Assembly (NCBI GenBank): GCA_019429205.1
Contig: JAHYIT010000004.1
Coordinates: forward strand, 18,277 to 82,276
Origin: Mariniphaga sp.
Lineage (GTDB): Bacteria > Bacteroidota > Bacteroidia > Bacteroidales > Prolixibacteraceae
DNA length: 64,000 nt
Direction of reading: 5' to 3'
Shown: one piece after another, positions 16,731-25,136 of the stretch
Position numbering within the stretch: position 1 is the first letter of the stretch
Layout of the letters: the number at the start of each line of letters is the position of its first letter
The notes under the pieces: model-generated
Databases searched by the model: none
Told to the model about the DNA's origin: nothing
Seen by the model: only the letters and a program-made list of their open reading frames with translations
Program-made: the position numbers and the translations under genes

Positions 16731-19253
16731 ATGAGTAACAAAGTAAAATACTGTATCCCGCTTGTGTTTTATTTGGTGATAGCCTTGGTATTTTTATCCG
16801 AAAAATCTTATGCAAAAGAATTTTCAGAAACTTCATTTCTGATAGCAAAAATTCAGCCTTTGAACTTAAACAACCAGCAATTCTGGAATTTCCTGCAATC
16901 AAACAACAATTCTGGAATGCAACTCGATTTAACCGAAGAAAATGGTGAAATTACAATTACCGGAAGCCAAAATAATTTCAATGTCATTCTTGAGAAAATA
17001 AACCAGTTCATAACAACTGATTCTGCAAAGGTAATTCCTGTTTTTATTCAGTTTGAAGGAGAAATTCGGGTTCTCGATTCCATCATCAGCCATTCGGAAA
17101 TTGCACCACATATTTTCTACCTTCCACGGGGAGAAGCCTGGCCAACACTGGAGTACCTGATTCAGGCAGACCGGCGTGTTTTGTTTTTTGTTTCAGGAAA
17201 TGTTGAAAATCAGGGGCGAACACTGCATTTTACAGATGATTATATCTTCCAAATATCGGCAGACAGGGTAAATACAGGAATAAGCAGCAAAACCAATCTG
17301 GAGTTGTTTCTGGTAAAAGATTTTGAAAAACTGCCGGTCAATACAGTACCAGACAGCAATATTCAAAACCTGGTTCCTGATTATATCAATTTTTTACTCG
17401 AAAGCTGGACACGTTATGGGAAGAAGCCAAATTTTATATTTGTTGGTGATGAAATTTTAAATTTCAATTTTATTATTTCACAATTAAATTCATTTACCTG
17501 GATAACAGGAACCATAAGGGGAGCAGGAAAAACATTTGAAAAAGTATATTGGAAAAACCCGGAAGTTTCGGTTACAGGAGGCAGGTTTAGTTTTCCTTAC
17601 CGGGGAGGAGATGAATTAACCCTTACTCCTTTCGTGCCTGGTTACCGGATGATGCCTGAACAAATTATTGTAACGGGCGAGATGGAAGTTCCTGAAAGTT
17701 ATCAAATTATGGCAAATCCGCTTCAACTCAGCCAGGGACTTACAGGCAGTTTTCATTTTAATGAGGAAATTCAGAATGTATTATTTCCTGAAAAAACATA
17801 TTCAGGAGAAAACTTCTCTTTCATCCAGGATATTGAGCGGGGAACCGTACTGCGCCTTCCTGAAAAATCGAATGTAAACCTTGGGTCTCCTGAAGTTTTT
17901 GGGCTCAGAAACAGCAGTTTTACAGTAAGCTGTTTTGTAAAGTTTAGTGAAATTCTGGAATTTGGCGACAACGCAGTGTTGGGAAACTATGAAAGTGAAT
18001 ACCGCCGCGGACTTCATTTGATTCTCAGGTCGGGGCATCCCTATTTTGGGCTATGGGCAAACGATTATATTTCTGAAGAAAAACTGGAACCCAACATTTG
18101 GTACCACATGGTTTGGCGGTACATTCTTGAAACCGGAGAACAAGCCATATTTTTGAACGGACGAAATATTGGCAGTTCCGAAGGGCACCCGCCCTTTTCA
18201 GGTACCGGCGAAATTCATCTTGGAAGCGCACTTTCGCAGGGTGCAAGTTTACGCGGTTATATCGACGATTTGCATTTCTGGAACCGCCCGCTGGGATTCG
18301 AAGAAATAACCAGGTTGGCGCTGAATGAAGAAGTTAAAACAGTGGAAGAATTCAAATCAACCCGAAGTTTAAAGGAGGGAAAGGCATTTAAAACTGCACT
18401 GGTTTTTATGGCAATTTTTCTTATTGCGGTAATTTTGTATTTCATTTTTCGAAAAAAGAAAACCTCAATGGAGGGCCATTCTGTTTGGGTACCCGAAAAA
18501 AATGCAGCAAACCAGATTCGCCTTTTTGGAGGGTTTAAAGCTATTGACCGTCAAGGGAATGACATTTCGTCACTATTCACGCCAAAAGTAAAGGAGTTGT
18601 TTTTATTTATCCTGACTGCCACTTTGAAAAATCAAAACGGATCATCAGTTTCTGATATTGATGACCAGCTTTGGAGTGGTCTTCCGGCAAAAAAAGTAGC
18701 CAATAACCGGGCGGTAACTTTGAATAAACTGCGTAAAATATTACAAAAATTTGATGGTGTTGAAATAGTCACTCAAAACGGGCATTTACTGGCAAAAACC
18801 GAAAAATCATTTTTTTGTGATTATGCTGAAGCCTACAGACTATGCCACATTTCAGGCGGAATGGACAAAACACAACTGGAATCCTTTTTCCATCTGGTAA
18901 AAAGTGGCCGGTTTTTAAAAGGCCTGAATTGGGACTGGCTCGATGAAATCAGAGGATACGCAGGAAATCAGGTAATTGACAATCTTTTAAAACTGGCAGT
19001 TTATTATAATAACACGAACGATTTACCCAAAATGGACGCTTTGGCCAAACGAATTCTGGAATACGACGATCTAAACGAGGAAGCTATCTGGCTACAGAAC
19101 TGGGCATTACAACAAATGAACAATACTCATCAGGCCCGTTTCCATTTTGAATCTTTTTGTTCAAAATATAAAAATACCCTGGGAGAAGCATACCCTTTGA
19201 ATTTTGAACAGTTTAACGCGCATTTTACTGATTTGCTTAAAATGAACAGCTGA
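16731..19253 (+). CDS. Transmembrane regulator: exported LamG-like sensor plus cytoplasmic winged-helix/BTAD-like output
   Basis: An 840-residue protein. A signal peptide covers about 1-28 (ending EKSYAKEF). A long extracytoplasmic part includes a concanavalin/LamG-like domain near 350-545 (FTVSCFVKFSEILEFGDNA, NIWYHMVWRYI, GYIDDLHFWNRPLGFEEI). One transmembrane helix at about 555-576 (TALVFMAIFLIAVILYFIF) is followed by basic residues. The cytoplasmic part begins with an OmpR/SARP-like winged helix (about 594-695, IRLFGGFKAIDRQGND, NNRAVTLNKLRKILQKFDG) and a TPR-rich region like BTAD (about 700-840). I infer a one-component, membrane-bound transcription factor that senses a glycan. Upstream (16498-16730) is AT-rich with no clear promoter. 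Confidence 0.75.
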   Translation: MSNKVKYCIPLVFYLVIALVFLSEKSYAKEFSETSFLIAKIQPLNLNNQQFWNFLQSNNNSGMQLDLTEENGEITITGSQNNFNVILEKINQFITTDSAKVIPVFIQFEGEIRVLDSIISHSEIAPHIFYLPRGEAWPTLEYLIQADRRVLFFVSGNVENQGRTLHFTDDYIFQISADRVNTGISSKTNLELFLVKDFEKLPVNTVPDSNIQNLVPDYINFLLESWTRYGKKPNFIFVGDEILNFNFIISQLNSFTWITGTIRGAGKTFEKVYWKNPEVSVTGGRFSFPYRGGDELTLTPFVPGYRMMPEQIIVTGEMEVPESYQIMANPLQLSQGLTGSFHFNEEIQNVLFPEKTYSGENFSFIQDIERGTVLRLPEKSNVNLGSPEVFGLRNSSFTVSCFVKFSEILEFGDNAVLGNYESEYRRGLHLILRSGHPYFGLWANDYISEEKLEPNIWYHMVWRYILETGEQAIFLNGRNIGSSEGHPPFSGTGEIHLGSALSQGASLRGYIDDLHFWNRPLGFEEITRLALNEEVKTVEEFKSTRSLKEGKAFKTALVFMAIFLIAVILYFIFRKKKTSMEGHSVWVPEKNAANQIRLFGGFKAIDRQGNDISSLFTPKVKELFLFILTATLKNQNGSSVSDIDDQLWSGLPAKKVANNRAVTLNKLRKILQKFDGVEIVTQNGHLLAKTEKSFFCDYAEAYRLCHISGGMDKTQLESFFHLVKSGRFLKGLNWDWLDEIRGYAGNQVIDNLLKLAVYYNNTNDLPKMDALAKRILEYDDLNEEAIWLQNWALQQMNNTHQARFHFESFCSKYKNTLGEAYPLNFEQFNAHFTDLLKMNS

Positions 19254-19268
19254 TTTTAAATTGTTTCT

Positions 19269-20057
19269 ATGAACGAAAAAAATTTCCCGGTTTTTAATGC
19301 GGTTATTTTCGACCTCGACGGTGTGATTACCAAAACAGCTGTGACGCACGCAGCCGCCTGGAAAAAAATGTTCGATGAATATCTTCATACACGTGAAGAA
19401 AAACATAGTGAACCATTTAAGGAATTTACCAGGAAGGATTACCTGGATTATGTTGATGGGAAACCGCGATACAACGGAGTGGCTTCTTTTTTGAAATGGC
19501 GCGGAATTGATCTGCCCTGGGGTTCGCCGGAAGACAGTCCGGAAAGTGAAACCGTTTGCGGGTTGGGAAACAGGAAAAACAAAACATTCAACGAAGTACT
19601 GAAAAGGGACGGCGCTGAAGTTTATCCTTCGTCTGAAAAATTGTTGCTTGAATTAAAGAATGCCGGCGTGAAGCTGGGCGTGGCCTCATCGAGCAAAAAC
19701 TGCAAAGCCGTGCTGGAAGCTGTGAATTTGCTTCACCTGTTTGAAGCGCGGGTTGACGGTGTTGTTTCTGCAGAACTCGGGCTGAAAGGAAAACCCGAGC
19801 CGGATATTTTCACCAAAGCCTGCGAAAACCTGGGAGTAATACCCGAAAACTCCATTGTTGTGGAAGATGCTGTATCAGGCGTTCAGGCAGGTGCAAAAGG
19901 AAATTTTGGTCTTACTCTGGGAATTGCCCGCGAAGGAAATGCAGAAGAATTGCAAAATAACGGGGCCGATTATGTGGTAACCGATCTGGAAGAAGTGAAT
20001 GGAATTGAAGGTTTAAATGAACTGTTTTCTAAATTTCGTAAAAAAATTCATCCTTAA
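19269..20057 (+). CDS. Beta-phosphoglucomutase-family HAD hydrolase
   Basis: A 262-residue HAD phosphatase/mutase. The nucleophile motif is FDLDGVITKTAVTHAAAW, with the second Asp two residues on. Later motifs are GVASSSKNCKAVLE (Ser/Thr motif), KGKPEPDIF (Lys motif) and VVEDAVSGVQAG (acidic motif). The family includes beta-phosphoglucomutase, which converts beta-glucose-1-phosphate to glucose-6-phosphate after inverting disaccharide phosphorylases, but no GH65 partner is in the window. It begins 15 nt after the membrane regulator, probably the same transcript, and its stop overlaps the convergent folK by 4 nt. Confidence 0.85.
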   Translation: MNEKNFPVFNAVIFDLDGVITKTAVTHAAAWKKMFDEYLHTREEKHSEPFKEFTRKDYLDYVDGKPRYNGVASFLKWRGIDLPWGSPEDSPESETVCGLGNRKNKTFNEVLKRDGAEVYPSSEKLLLELKNAGVKLGVASSSKNCKAVLEAVNLLHLFEARVDGVVSAELGLKGKPEPDIFTKACENLGVIPENSIVVEDAVSGVQAGAKGNFGLTLGIAREGNAEELQNNGADYVVTDLEEVNGIEGLNELFSKFRKKIHP

Positions 20058-20425
20058 CTTATTTCCTGAACACTTTTTTGCAAAAAATCGCGGGTGTAAT
20101 AATCCTCATCCACAATTTCGCCATTCCAGACCACAATGTCGAGATCGATGGTTCGCGGACCAAATTTGGGCGCCGAACGATCACGACCCATCTGATCTTC
20201 AATATTTTTTAAAAGCCGGTTTAATTGTTCCCTGTTCAACCCGGTTTGAATTTTTACAGCGCCGTTGGTAAAATTAGCCTGATTTTCAATTCCGATAGGT
20301 TTGGTTTTCAGCAAAGAAGAAATCTTTAAAATTTCAACTTCCTGCACCAAAACTTCCAGCATTTTTGAAATATTTTCTTCGGCTTTGATGTTGGAGCCGA
20401 TGCCAACGATTGCTGTGTTAGTCAT
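20054..20425 (-). CDS. folK: HPPK (6-hydroxymethyl-dihydropterin pyrophosphokinase), short form
   Basis: A 123-residue protein matching the HPPK core, which transfers pyrophosphate from ATP to 6-hydroxymethyl-dihydropterin in folate synthesis. Motifs are AIVGIGSNIKAEEN, the pterin region IGIENQANFTNGAVKI, and RSAPKFGPRTIDLDIVVWNG with the Mg-binding DxD. It is about 35 residues shorter than typical HPPK: the segment after DLDI, including the usual PHPR-like loop, is replaced by a short tail. The start overlaps folB by 8 nt. It may still be active in the reduced form, but this is not certain. Confidence 0.82.
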   Translation of the reverse strand: MTNTAIVGIGSNIKAEENISKMLEVLVQEVEILKISSLLKTKPIGIENQANFTNGAVKIQTGLNREQLNRLLKNIEDQMGRDRSAPKFGPRTIDLDIVVWNGEIVDEDYYTRDFLQKSVQEIS

Positions 20426-20777
20426 TCTGACTCCTTTCCATCACCAGCGAAACCGATTCAGCAAACCGTAAGGCATGAGGTTTGTCCACTTCCACACTCG
20501 CCCATTTCACTTTTTCATCTTCGAGAATGAGATCGAGAATTTTTTGAGTGAGCACCTCCAGTAATTTGAACCGTCCGTTCTGAACCAGGGCAATCACTTT
20601 TTTGGTAATGGTTTTGTAATCCAGAATATCCACCGGTTCATCGGCTTCCAGTGCTTCGTGTGAAATGTCAGTTTCTATTTCAAAATTAATTATCACGTCC
20701 TGCTTGTTTACCAGCTCTTCAGGATTGAACCCGATGTAGGTTCGCAGCAACAGGTTTTTAACTTTTATTCGTGCCAT
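20418..20777 (-). CDS. folB: Dihydroneopterin aldolase/epimerase (FolB/FolX family)
   Basis: A 119-residue T-fold enzyme of the DHNA aldolase or dihydroneopterin-triphosphate epimerase type. The N-terminus IKVKNLLLRTYIGFNPEE and the C-terminus VEVDKPHALRFAESVSLVMER fit. DHNA aldolase has a conserved Tyr and Lys, and both YIGFNPEE and VDKPHALR are seen here. It lies between a pteridine-reductase-like SDR (15-nt gap) and folK (8-nt overlap). FolX rather than FolB is possible, given the SDR neighbour. Confidence 0.82.
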   Translation of the reverse strand: MARIKVKNLLLRTYIGFNPEELVNKQDVIINFEIETDISHEALEADEPVDILDYKTITKKVIALVQNGRFKLLEVLTQKILDLILEDEKVKWASVEVDKPHALRFAESVSLVMERSQND

Positions 20778-20792
20778 ATTGAATTGAAATAA

Positions 20793-21521
20793 TTAAGCGT
20801 TTTGACCTAAATTTTCTCCGCCATCTGCAAACAACAATTGCCCTGTGAGGTGATCGTTTTCCAGAATAAAATCCAGAGTTTTCAGAATTGGTTCCAGGCC
20901 ACCCGGTTTTTTCATGGGAATGTTTTCAGCCAAATTTCTGAGGTATTCTTCATCTTTATCCTCAGGCGGAAGTGTAACTCCGGGCGCAATGGCATTCACC
21001 CTGATTTCAGGGGAAAATTCCAGCGCAGCCATTTTTGTGAGTTCCCAAAGTCCTTTTTTGGAAAGCGAATAGGCGGCAAAATTTGATTTGTTTGTGGTAA
21101 TCCGGGTATCTGCAAAATTGATGATATTGCCTTTTTTGCATTGGTTGGCAAAATCGCGCATCAGCAAAAACGGGGCTTTCAGGTTTACGTTCATCTGGCT
21201 GTCAAACAGTTTGGTATCTGTTTCTTTCAGGTAGCCCGGATTAAAAAGCGAGGCATTATTCACCAATAAATGAAATGGGCCGAATTCAGAAATTACGATC
21301 GGAATCAACTTCTCCACCTCGTCCTCCTTAACCAGATTGGTTTTTACCCGTGCAAATTTTTGATGCGGGTATTTTTGGCGAAGTTCAATCTCCAGCTCTT
21401 CTGCCGGTTTTTCCGACGAATTAAAATGAATGATAATATTCCATCCTTTGGAAGCCAGATGTTCAGCAAGCGATTTCCCCATCCGTTTCGATGCACCTGT
21501 TATTAATGCTGTTCTGTTCAT
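20793..21521 (-). CDS. SDR reductase, pteridine-reductase/FolM-like
   Basis: A 242-residue short-chain dehydrogenase. The cofactor motif is ALITGASKRMGKSLAEHLA; this TGxxxRxG form occurs in pteridine reductases. LLVNNASLFNPG follows, then the catalytic YSLSKKG, and RVNAIAPGVTLPPED. The operon continues with folB/folX and folK, so dihydropterin or dihydromonapterin reduction is the natural reading. Substrate cannot be proven from sequence. Confidence 0.82.
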   Translation of the reverse strand: MNRTALITGASKRMGKSLAEHLASKGWNIIIHFNSSEKPAEELEIELRQKYPHQKFARVKTNLVKEDEVEKLIPIVISEFGPFHLLVNNASLFNPGYLKETDTKLFDSQMNVNLKAPFLLMRDFANQCKKGNIINFADTRITTNKSNFAAYSLSKKGLWELTKMAALEFSPEIRVNAIAPGVTLPPEDKDEEYLRNLAENIPMKKPGGLEPILKTLDFILENDHLTGQLLFADGGENLGQNA

Positions 21522-21619
21522 ACAAAAATGTTTCTTTAAAACTACAAAATCTGTAAGAACAAAACACCATTCTCAGAAATTTGTTTCAGAATATGCCGGA
21601 CAGCATTAAACAACAAATG

Positions 21620-22231
21620 TTATTTTGTGTAAGTATTCAGCTTGCTCAGGTATTTCCCAATAATATCGAATTCCAGGTTAATTACGGTTCCTTCTTTAAA
21701 CGTGTGGAAATTGGTTACTTCGTATGTAAAAGGAATGATCGCCACCTGAAACGAATAGTCTTTTGAATTGACTACTGTGAGGCTCACGCCATTTACCGAA
21801 ACCGAACCTTTTTCAACAGTCATGTAGCCTTGTTTGGCTTTTTCAATATCGAAATCGTATTCAAAAGTGTAATACCAGCTTCCGTCGGCTTCTTCCACTT
21901 TGGTGCACACAGCAGTTTGGTCCACGTGGCCTTGCACAATGTGCCCGTCCAGCCGGCCATTCATAGCCATGCTGCGTTCGAGGTTTACTTTCGAACCCAC
22001 TTCCAGCAATCCCAGGTTCGATTTTAGCAGTGTTTCCTTTATGGCTGTTACTTTGTAGGTTTTGGCTTTTTTGTTCACCTCTACCACGGTTAAACAAACC
22101 CCATTGTGCGACAGGCTTTGGTCCACTCTCAACTCACCGGCAAACGAGCAGGTGAGTGTAAAATGCACATTTTCCTTCTCTTTTTCTATGGCAGTAACTG
22201 TTCCAAATTCTTCAATTATTCCTGAAAACAT
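21620..22231 (-). CDS. ribE: Riboflavin synthase alpha chain
   Basis: A 203-residue enzyme dismutating two 6,7-dimethyl-8-ribityllumazine molecules to riboflavin. It has two lumazine-binding repeats, the first starting MFSGIIEEFGTVTAIE with SHNGVCLTVVEVN, the second from about residue 100 with GHIVQGHVDQTAVC and VSVNGVSLTVVNSK. Length and both halves are normal. No FMN-riboswitch-like structure is seen upstream; instead a short heptamer array lies at 22235-22269 on the 5' side. Confidence 0.95.
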   Translation of the reverse strand: MFSGIIEEFGTVTAIEKEKENVHFTLTCSFAGELRVDQSLSHNGVCLTVVEVNKKAKTYKVTAIKETLLKSNLGLLEVGSKVNLERSMAMNGRLDGHIVQGHVDQTAVCTKVEEADGSWYYTFEYDFDIEKAKQGYMTVEKGSVSVNGVSLTVVNSKDYSFQVAIIPFTYEVTNFHTFKEGTVINLEFDIIGKYLSKLNTYTK

Positions 22232-22234
22232 GTT

Positions 22235-22269
22235 AGTTTAAAGTTTAAAATTTAATGTTTAAAGTTTTG
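22235..22269. repeat. Five-unit degenerate heptamer array
   Basis: Five consecutive 7-mers on the plus strand (AGTTTAA, AGTTTAA, AATTTAA, TGTTTAA, AGTTTTG) lie between ribE and cysS. They share the unit length and A-G-T start of arrays at 45644 and 63882. Confidence 0.6.
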
Positions 22270-22270
22270 A

Positions 22271-22336
22271 GCTGGTGACTCAAGTTCACCTGCTCAATTT
22301 ATTTTATTTATTCATCAGGTGAACTTTGAGTCACCA
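22271..22336. repeat. Long inverted repeat downstream of cysS
   Basis: The arm at 22271-22291 (CTGGTGACTC...TTCACCTG) and the arm at 22315-22336 are reverse complements except for one extra base, separated by a 23-nt AT-rich loop. It begins 6 nt past the cysS stop. No T-run follows on either strand, so it is not a standard terminator. It may stabilise the cysS 3' end or be a REP-like element. Confidence 0.75.
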
Positions 22337-22342
22337 GATGAA

Positions 22343-23821
22343 TTATTTCAGACTCCATTCAAATCCTTCTTTGGTATCTTTAATTTCCACACCCAGCGCA
22401 TTCAGTTCGTTACGGATTTTATCAGAAGTTGCCCAGTCTTTGCGGGCTTTGGCTTCCAGACGAAGATTCAGTACCAAATCGATAATCTTATTCACAATTT
22501 CATTGCTTCCATTCTGCGCTCCAGCAGTTTCCGGTTTTAATCCCAAAATTTCAAAAACAACGGTATGGAAAAATGATTTCAACTCCTTCAAATCTGAATC
22601 GGATATTTTTTGCTGCCCGGCTTTCACTGAATTAATCATCCGTGCACCATCGAATAAATGTGCAATGGCAACTGCGCTGTTTAAATCGTCGTTCAGTGCT
22701 GCAAAGCATTTTTCTTTCAAACCGGCCACATCCACGGTTGATTGTTCTGAAACCGGCAGTTTTTCCAATGTTTCCAAAGCTGTAAAAAGGCGTTCCAATC
22801 CTTTTTCGGAGGCTTGCAGCGCTTCGTTCGAAAAATCGATTGTGCTTCGGTAGTGCGCCTGCAAAATAAAAAAACGGATGGTCATAGGTGAATAAGATTT
22901 TTCCAGCATTTCGTGGTTGCCCGAAAACAATTCATCAAGTGTAATGAAGTTCCCCAGCGAACGGGCCATTTTCTGTCCGTTAATGGTAATCATGTTGTTG
23001 TGCATCCAGTAACGCACCGCTTCTTTTCCCTGGCTGGCCGTTGATTGGGCAATTTCACATTCGTGGTGCGGGAAAGTCAAATCCATTCCTCCACCATGAA
23101 TGTCGAAAACATTGCCAAGGTATTTGGTGCTCATTGAAGAACATTCAAGGTGCCAGCCCGGATAACCGTCGCTCCAATTCGAAGGCCAGCGCATAATATG
23201 TTCCGGTGTGGCTTTTTTCCACAACGCAAAATCGAACGGGTTTTTCTTTTCATCCTGGCCTTCCAGTTGCCGGGTATTGGTTTTTATATCATCGAGATTC
23301 CGGCCTGAAAGTTTTCCGTACCGGTATTTTTCGTTGTATTTTTCCACATCGAAATAAACCGAACCATTCACTTCATAAGCGAAACCGTTTTTCAAAATGG
23401 AATGAATAAGCTGCTGTTGCTCGATGATATGTCCGGATGCCCGTGGTTCTATATTTGGCGGTAAAACGTTCAATTCCCGCATGTTCTGATGGAAGGTGTT
23501 CATATATTTCTGTACCACCTCCATAGGTTCGAGTTGTTCCACCCGTGCCTTTTTTGAAATTTTGTCTTCACCCGATTCGTCGGCTTCATTTTCCAGGTGG
23601 CCAACATCAGTAATATTACGCACGTAACGTACTTTGTAGCCGATAAATGTAAGGTAACGATACAGCAGATCGAATGTAATATTGGGCCGGGCATGCCCCA
23701 AATGCGAGTTACTGTAAACCGTGGGTCCGCAAACATACAAACCCACTTTGCCTTCAACCAGCGGTTTAAACAGCTCCTTTTTTCGCGTTAATGTATTGTA
23801 AATAACCAGTTGGTCCTTCAT
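22343..23821 (-). CDS. cysS: Cysteinyl-tRNA synthetase
   Basis: A 492-residue class I synthetase charging tRNA-Cys. The HIGH region reads [17 protein letters not shown], with the zinc-site Cys in VCGPT. A further zinc-ligand region is [13 protein letters not shown] with [18 protein letters not shown]. The KMSKS loop reads [13 protein letters not shown], a KMARS variant. The DALR-like C-terminal helical region is present. Length is normal. Confidence 0.96.
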   Translation of the reverse strand: MKDQLVIYNTLTRKKELFKPLVEGKVGLYVCGPTVYSNSHLGHARPNITFDLLYRYLTFIGYKVRYVRNITDVGHLENEADESGEDKISKKARVEQLEPMEVVQKYMNTFHQNMRELNVLPPNIEPRASGHIIEQQQLIHSILKNGFAYEVNGSVYFDVEKYNEKYRYGKLSGRNLDDIKTNTRQLEGQDEKKNPFDFALWKKATPEHIMRWPSNWSDGYPGWHLECSSMSTKYLGNVFDIHGGGMDLTFPHHECEIAQSTASQGKEAVRYWMHNNMITINGQKMARSLGNFITLDELFSGNHEMLEKSYSPMTIRFFILQAHYRSTIDFSNEALQASEKGLERLFTALETLEKLPVSEQSTVDVAGLKEKCFAALNDDLNSAVAIAHLFDGARMINSVKAGQQKISDSDLKELKSFFHTVVFEILGLKPETAGAQNGSNEIVNKIIDLVLNLRLEAKARKDWATSDKIRNELNALGVEIKDTKEGFEWSLK

Positions 23822-23847
23822 ACGGTTGAAAATTGTACCAGGTGTTG

Positions 23848-23855
23848 CAAAGTTA
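23848..23855 (-). promoter_or_regulatory. Candidate -7 box for cysS
   Basis: On the minus strand TAACTTTG matches TANNTTTG, 26 nt before the cysS ATG. The -33 element is weak. Confidence 0.45.
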
Positions 23856-23902
23856 AAATAAAATGGAGGAAAACAGTGAAAAAATTGCTGCCTGCATGAG
23901 GC

Positions 23903-24592
23903 TTATTCCGGTTTGGTTAAAGGTTCTTCAGTTAATTCTTGCGAAACCGGAGATTCCTCTTCTGATAATTGTTCCTCTTTATCGAGGGTATTAAATTGTT
24001 TCCTGTAAAACAGCAGAATGGAAAATATTCCAACAGTTATTGAAGAATCGGCAATGTTGAAAACCGGACGGAAAAAAATAAATTCGTTTCCACCCCAGAA
24101 TGGCACCCACTCAGGCAAAGTGGTTTGAATCATTGGGAAATAAAACATATCGACCACCCGACCGTGCAGAAACGTAGCATAACCGCCTCCTTCGGGTAAA
24201 AAGCCGGCAACCTGGCCGTAACTGTGATTAAAAATCATTCCGTAAAAAAGGCTGTCAATAATATTCCCGATGGCGCCGGAAAAAATGAGCGCAATACAAA
24301 CCAAAAAACCGAAAGGAATTTCTTTGTGCCGGGTTAGCCTGAAAAGATACCAGCCAATAGCAATTACAGCAAAAATTCTGAAAATACTCAAAAACATTTT
24401 TCCGTATTCGCCGGCAAATTCAAATCCGAAAGCCATTCCGTTATTCTCCACAAAATGAAGAATAAAAAAATCTTTAATAACCACGATTTCTTCACCAAGA
24501 GAAAGATTGGTTTTAATCCAGATCTTCAGTACCTGGTCAATAATCAGCACCAAAAAAATTATTATAAGTAGCCTGGTAGTACGATTCTTCAT
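23903..24592 (-). CDS. lspA: Lipoprotein signal peptidase (signal peptidase II)
   Basis: A 229-residue membrane aspartyl protease that cleaves prolipoproteins. Four hydrophobic segments are visible. The two catalytic Asp motifs are GRVVDMFYF and FNIADSSITVG. ENNGMAFG and GAIGNIIDSLFYG are family blocks. An insertion between the catalytic blocks (IQTTLPEWVPFWGG) and an acidic 30-residue tail make it longer than E. coli LspA; longer forms are usual in Bacteroidota. Several lipoproteins in this window are likely clients. Confidence 0.93.
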   Translation of the reverse strand: MKNRTTRLLIIIFLVLIIDQVLKIWIKTNLSLGEEIVVIKDFFILHFVENNGMAFGFEFAGEYGKMFLSIFRIFAVIAIGWYLFRLTRHKEIPFGFLVCIALIFSGAIGNIIDSLFYGMIFNHSYGQVAGFLPEGGGYATFLHGRVVDMFYFPMIQTTLPEWVPFWGGNEFIFFRPVFNIADSSITVGIFSILLFYRKQFNTLDKEEQLSEEESPVSQELTEEPLTKPE

Positions 24593-24602
24593 AACATGTC
24601 AC

Positions 24603-24644
24603 AAAAAAACTCCCGGATATTTTCCTGATAAGAAAACTCCGGGA
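24603..24644 (-). terminator. Intrinsic terminator after the DksA-like gene
   Basis: On the minus strand TCCCGGA and TCCGGGA pair around a 20-nt spacer and are followed by GTTTTTTTG. It lies between the DksA-like gene and lspA. Confidence 0.7.
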
Positions 24645-24668
24645 ACATGTAAAAGTTTATTTGAGTAT

Positions 24669-25046
24669 CTATCCCAGGCTTCTTTTTGCATCGATGCACA
24701 ACGTAGCATGAGGAACTGCGCGCAGTCGATCCTTGGAAATTAGTTTTCCGGTTTCCCGGCAAATCCCGTAGGTTTTATTCTCAATTCGTACCAGGGCAGC
24801 CTGTAAATGCTGAATAAATTTCAACTGCCTTTGAGCCAGTTTTCCAGCCTCCTCTTTCGAAAGTGTAGCAGCACCTTCTTCCAATACTTTAAATGTGGGT
24901 GAGGTATCCTGCGTGTCGTTACCATCACCTTGAGTAATGGAGCTTCTGTACATGTCATAATCTTCCTGAGCTTTCTCAAGCTTTCTAAGTATGATTTGTT
25001 TAAATTCCATCAACTCTTCATCCGAATATCTGGTTTTTTCTCCCAT
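24669..25046 (-). CDS. DksA/TraR-family RNA polymerase-associated protein
   Basis: A 125-residue protein with an N-terminal coiled coil (EELMEFKQIILRKLEKAQED, SKEEAGKLAQRQLKFIQHLQ) and a C-terminal zinc-finger-like segment (YGICRETGKLISKDRLRAV, ATLCIDAKR). Only one Cys of each CxxC pair remains, so zinc binding is doubtful; this reduced form is common in Bacteroidota. The family binds the RNA polymerase secondary channel and adjusts transcription with ppGpp. The acidic tip residues of E. coli DksA are not obvious. Confidence 0.85.
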   Translation of the reverse strand: MGEKTRYSDEELMEFKQIILRKLEKAQEDYDMYRSSITQGDGNDTQDTSPTFKVLEEGAATLSKEEAGKLAQRQLKFIQHLQAALVRIENKTYGICRETGKLISKDRLRAVPHATLCIDAKRSLG

Positions 25047-25136
25047 AACAATAGGGTTTTAAATTATTTCCTTTTCAAACTAATTTTGCCGAAAATAGTA
25101 AATTTTTATTACCCTTTTCAGGCTGTATAACATATC

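Noticed and set aside
24669..25046. Classical zinc-binding DksA
   Set aside because: Two of the four finger cysteines are missing, so I call it only DksA/TraR family.
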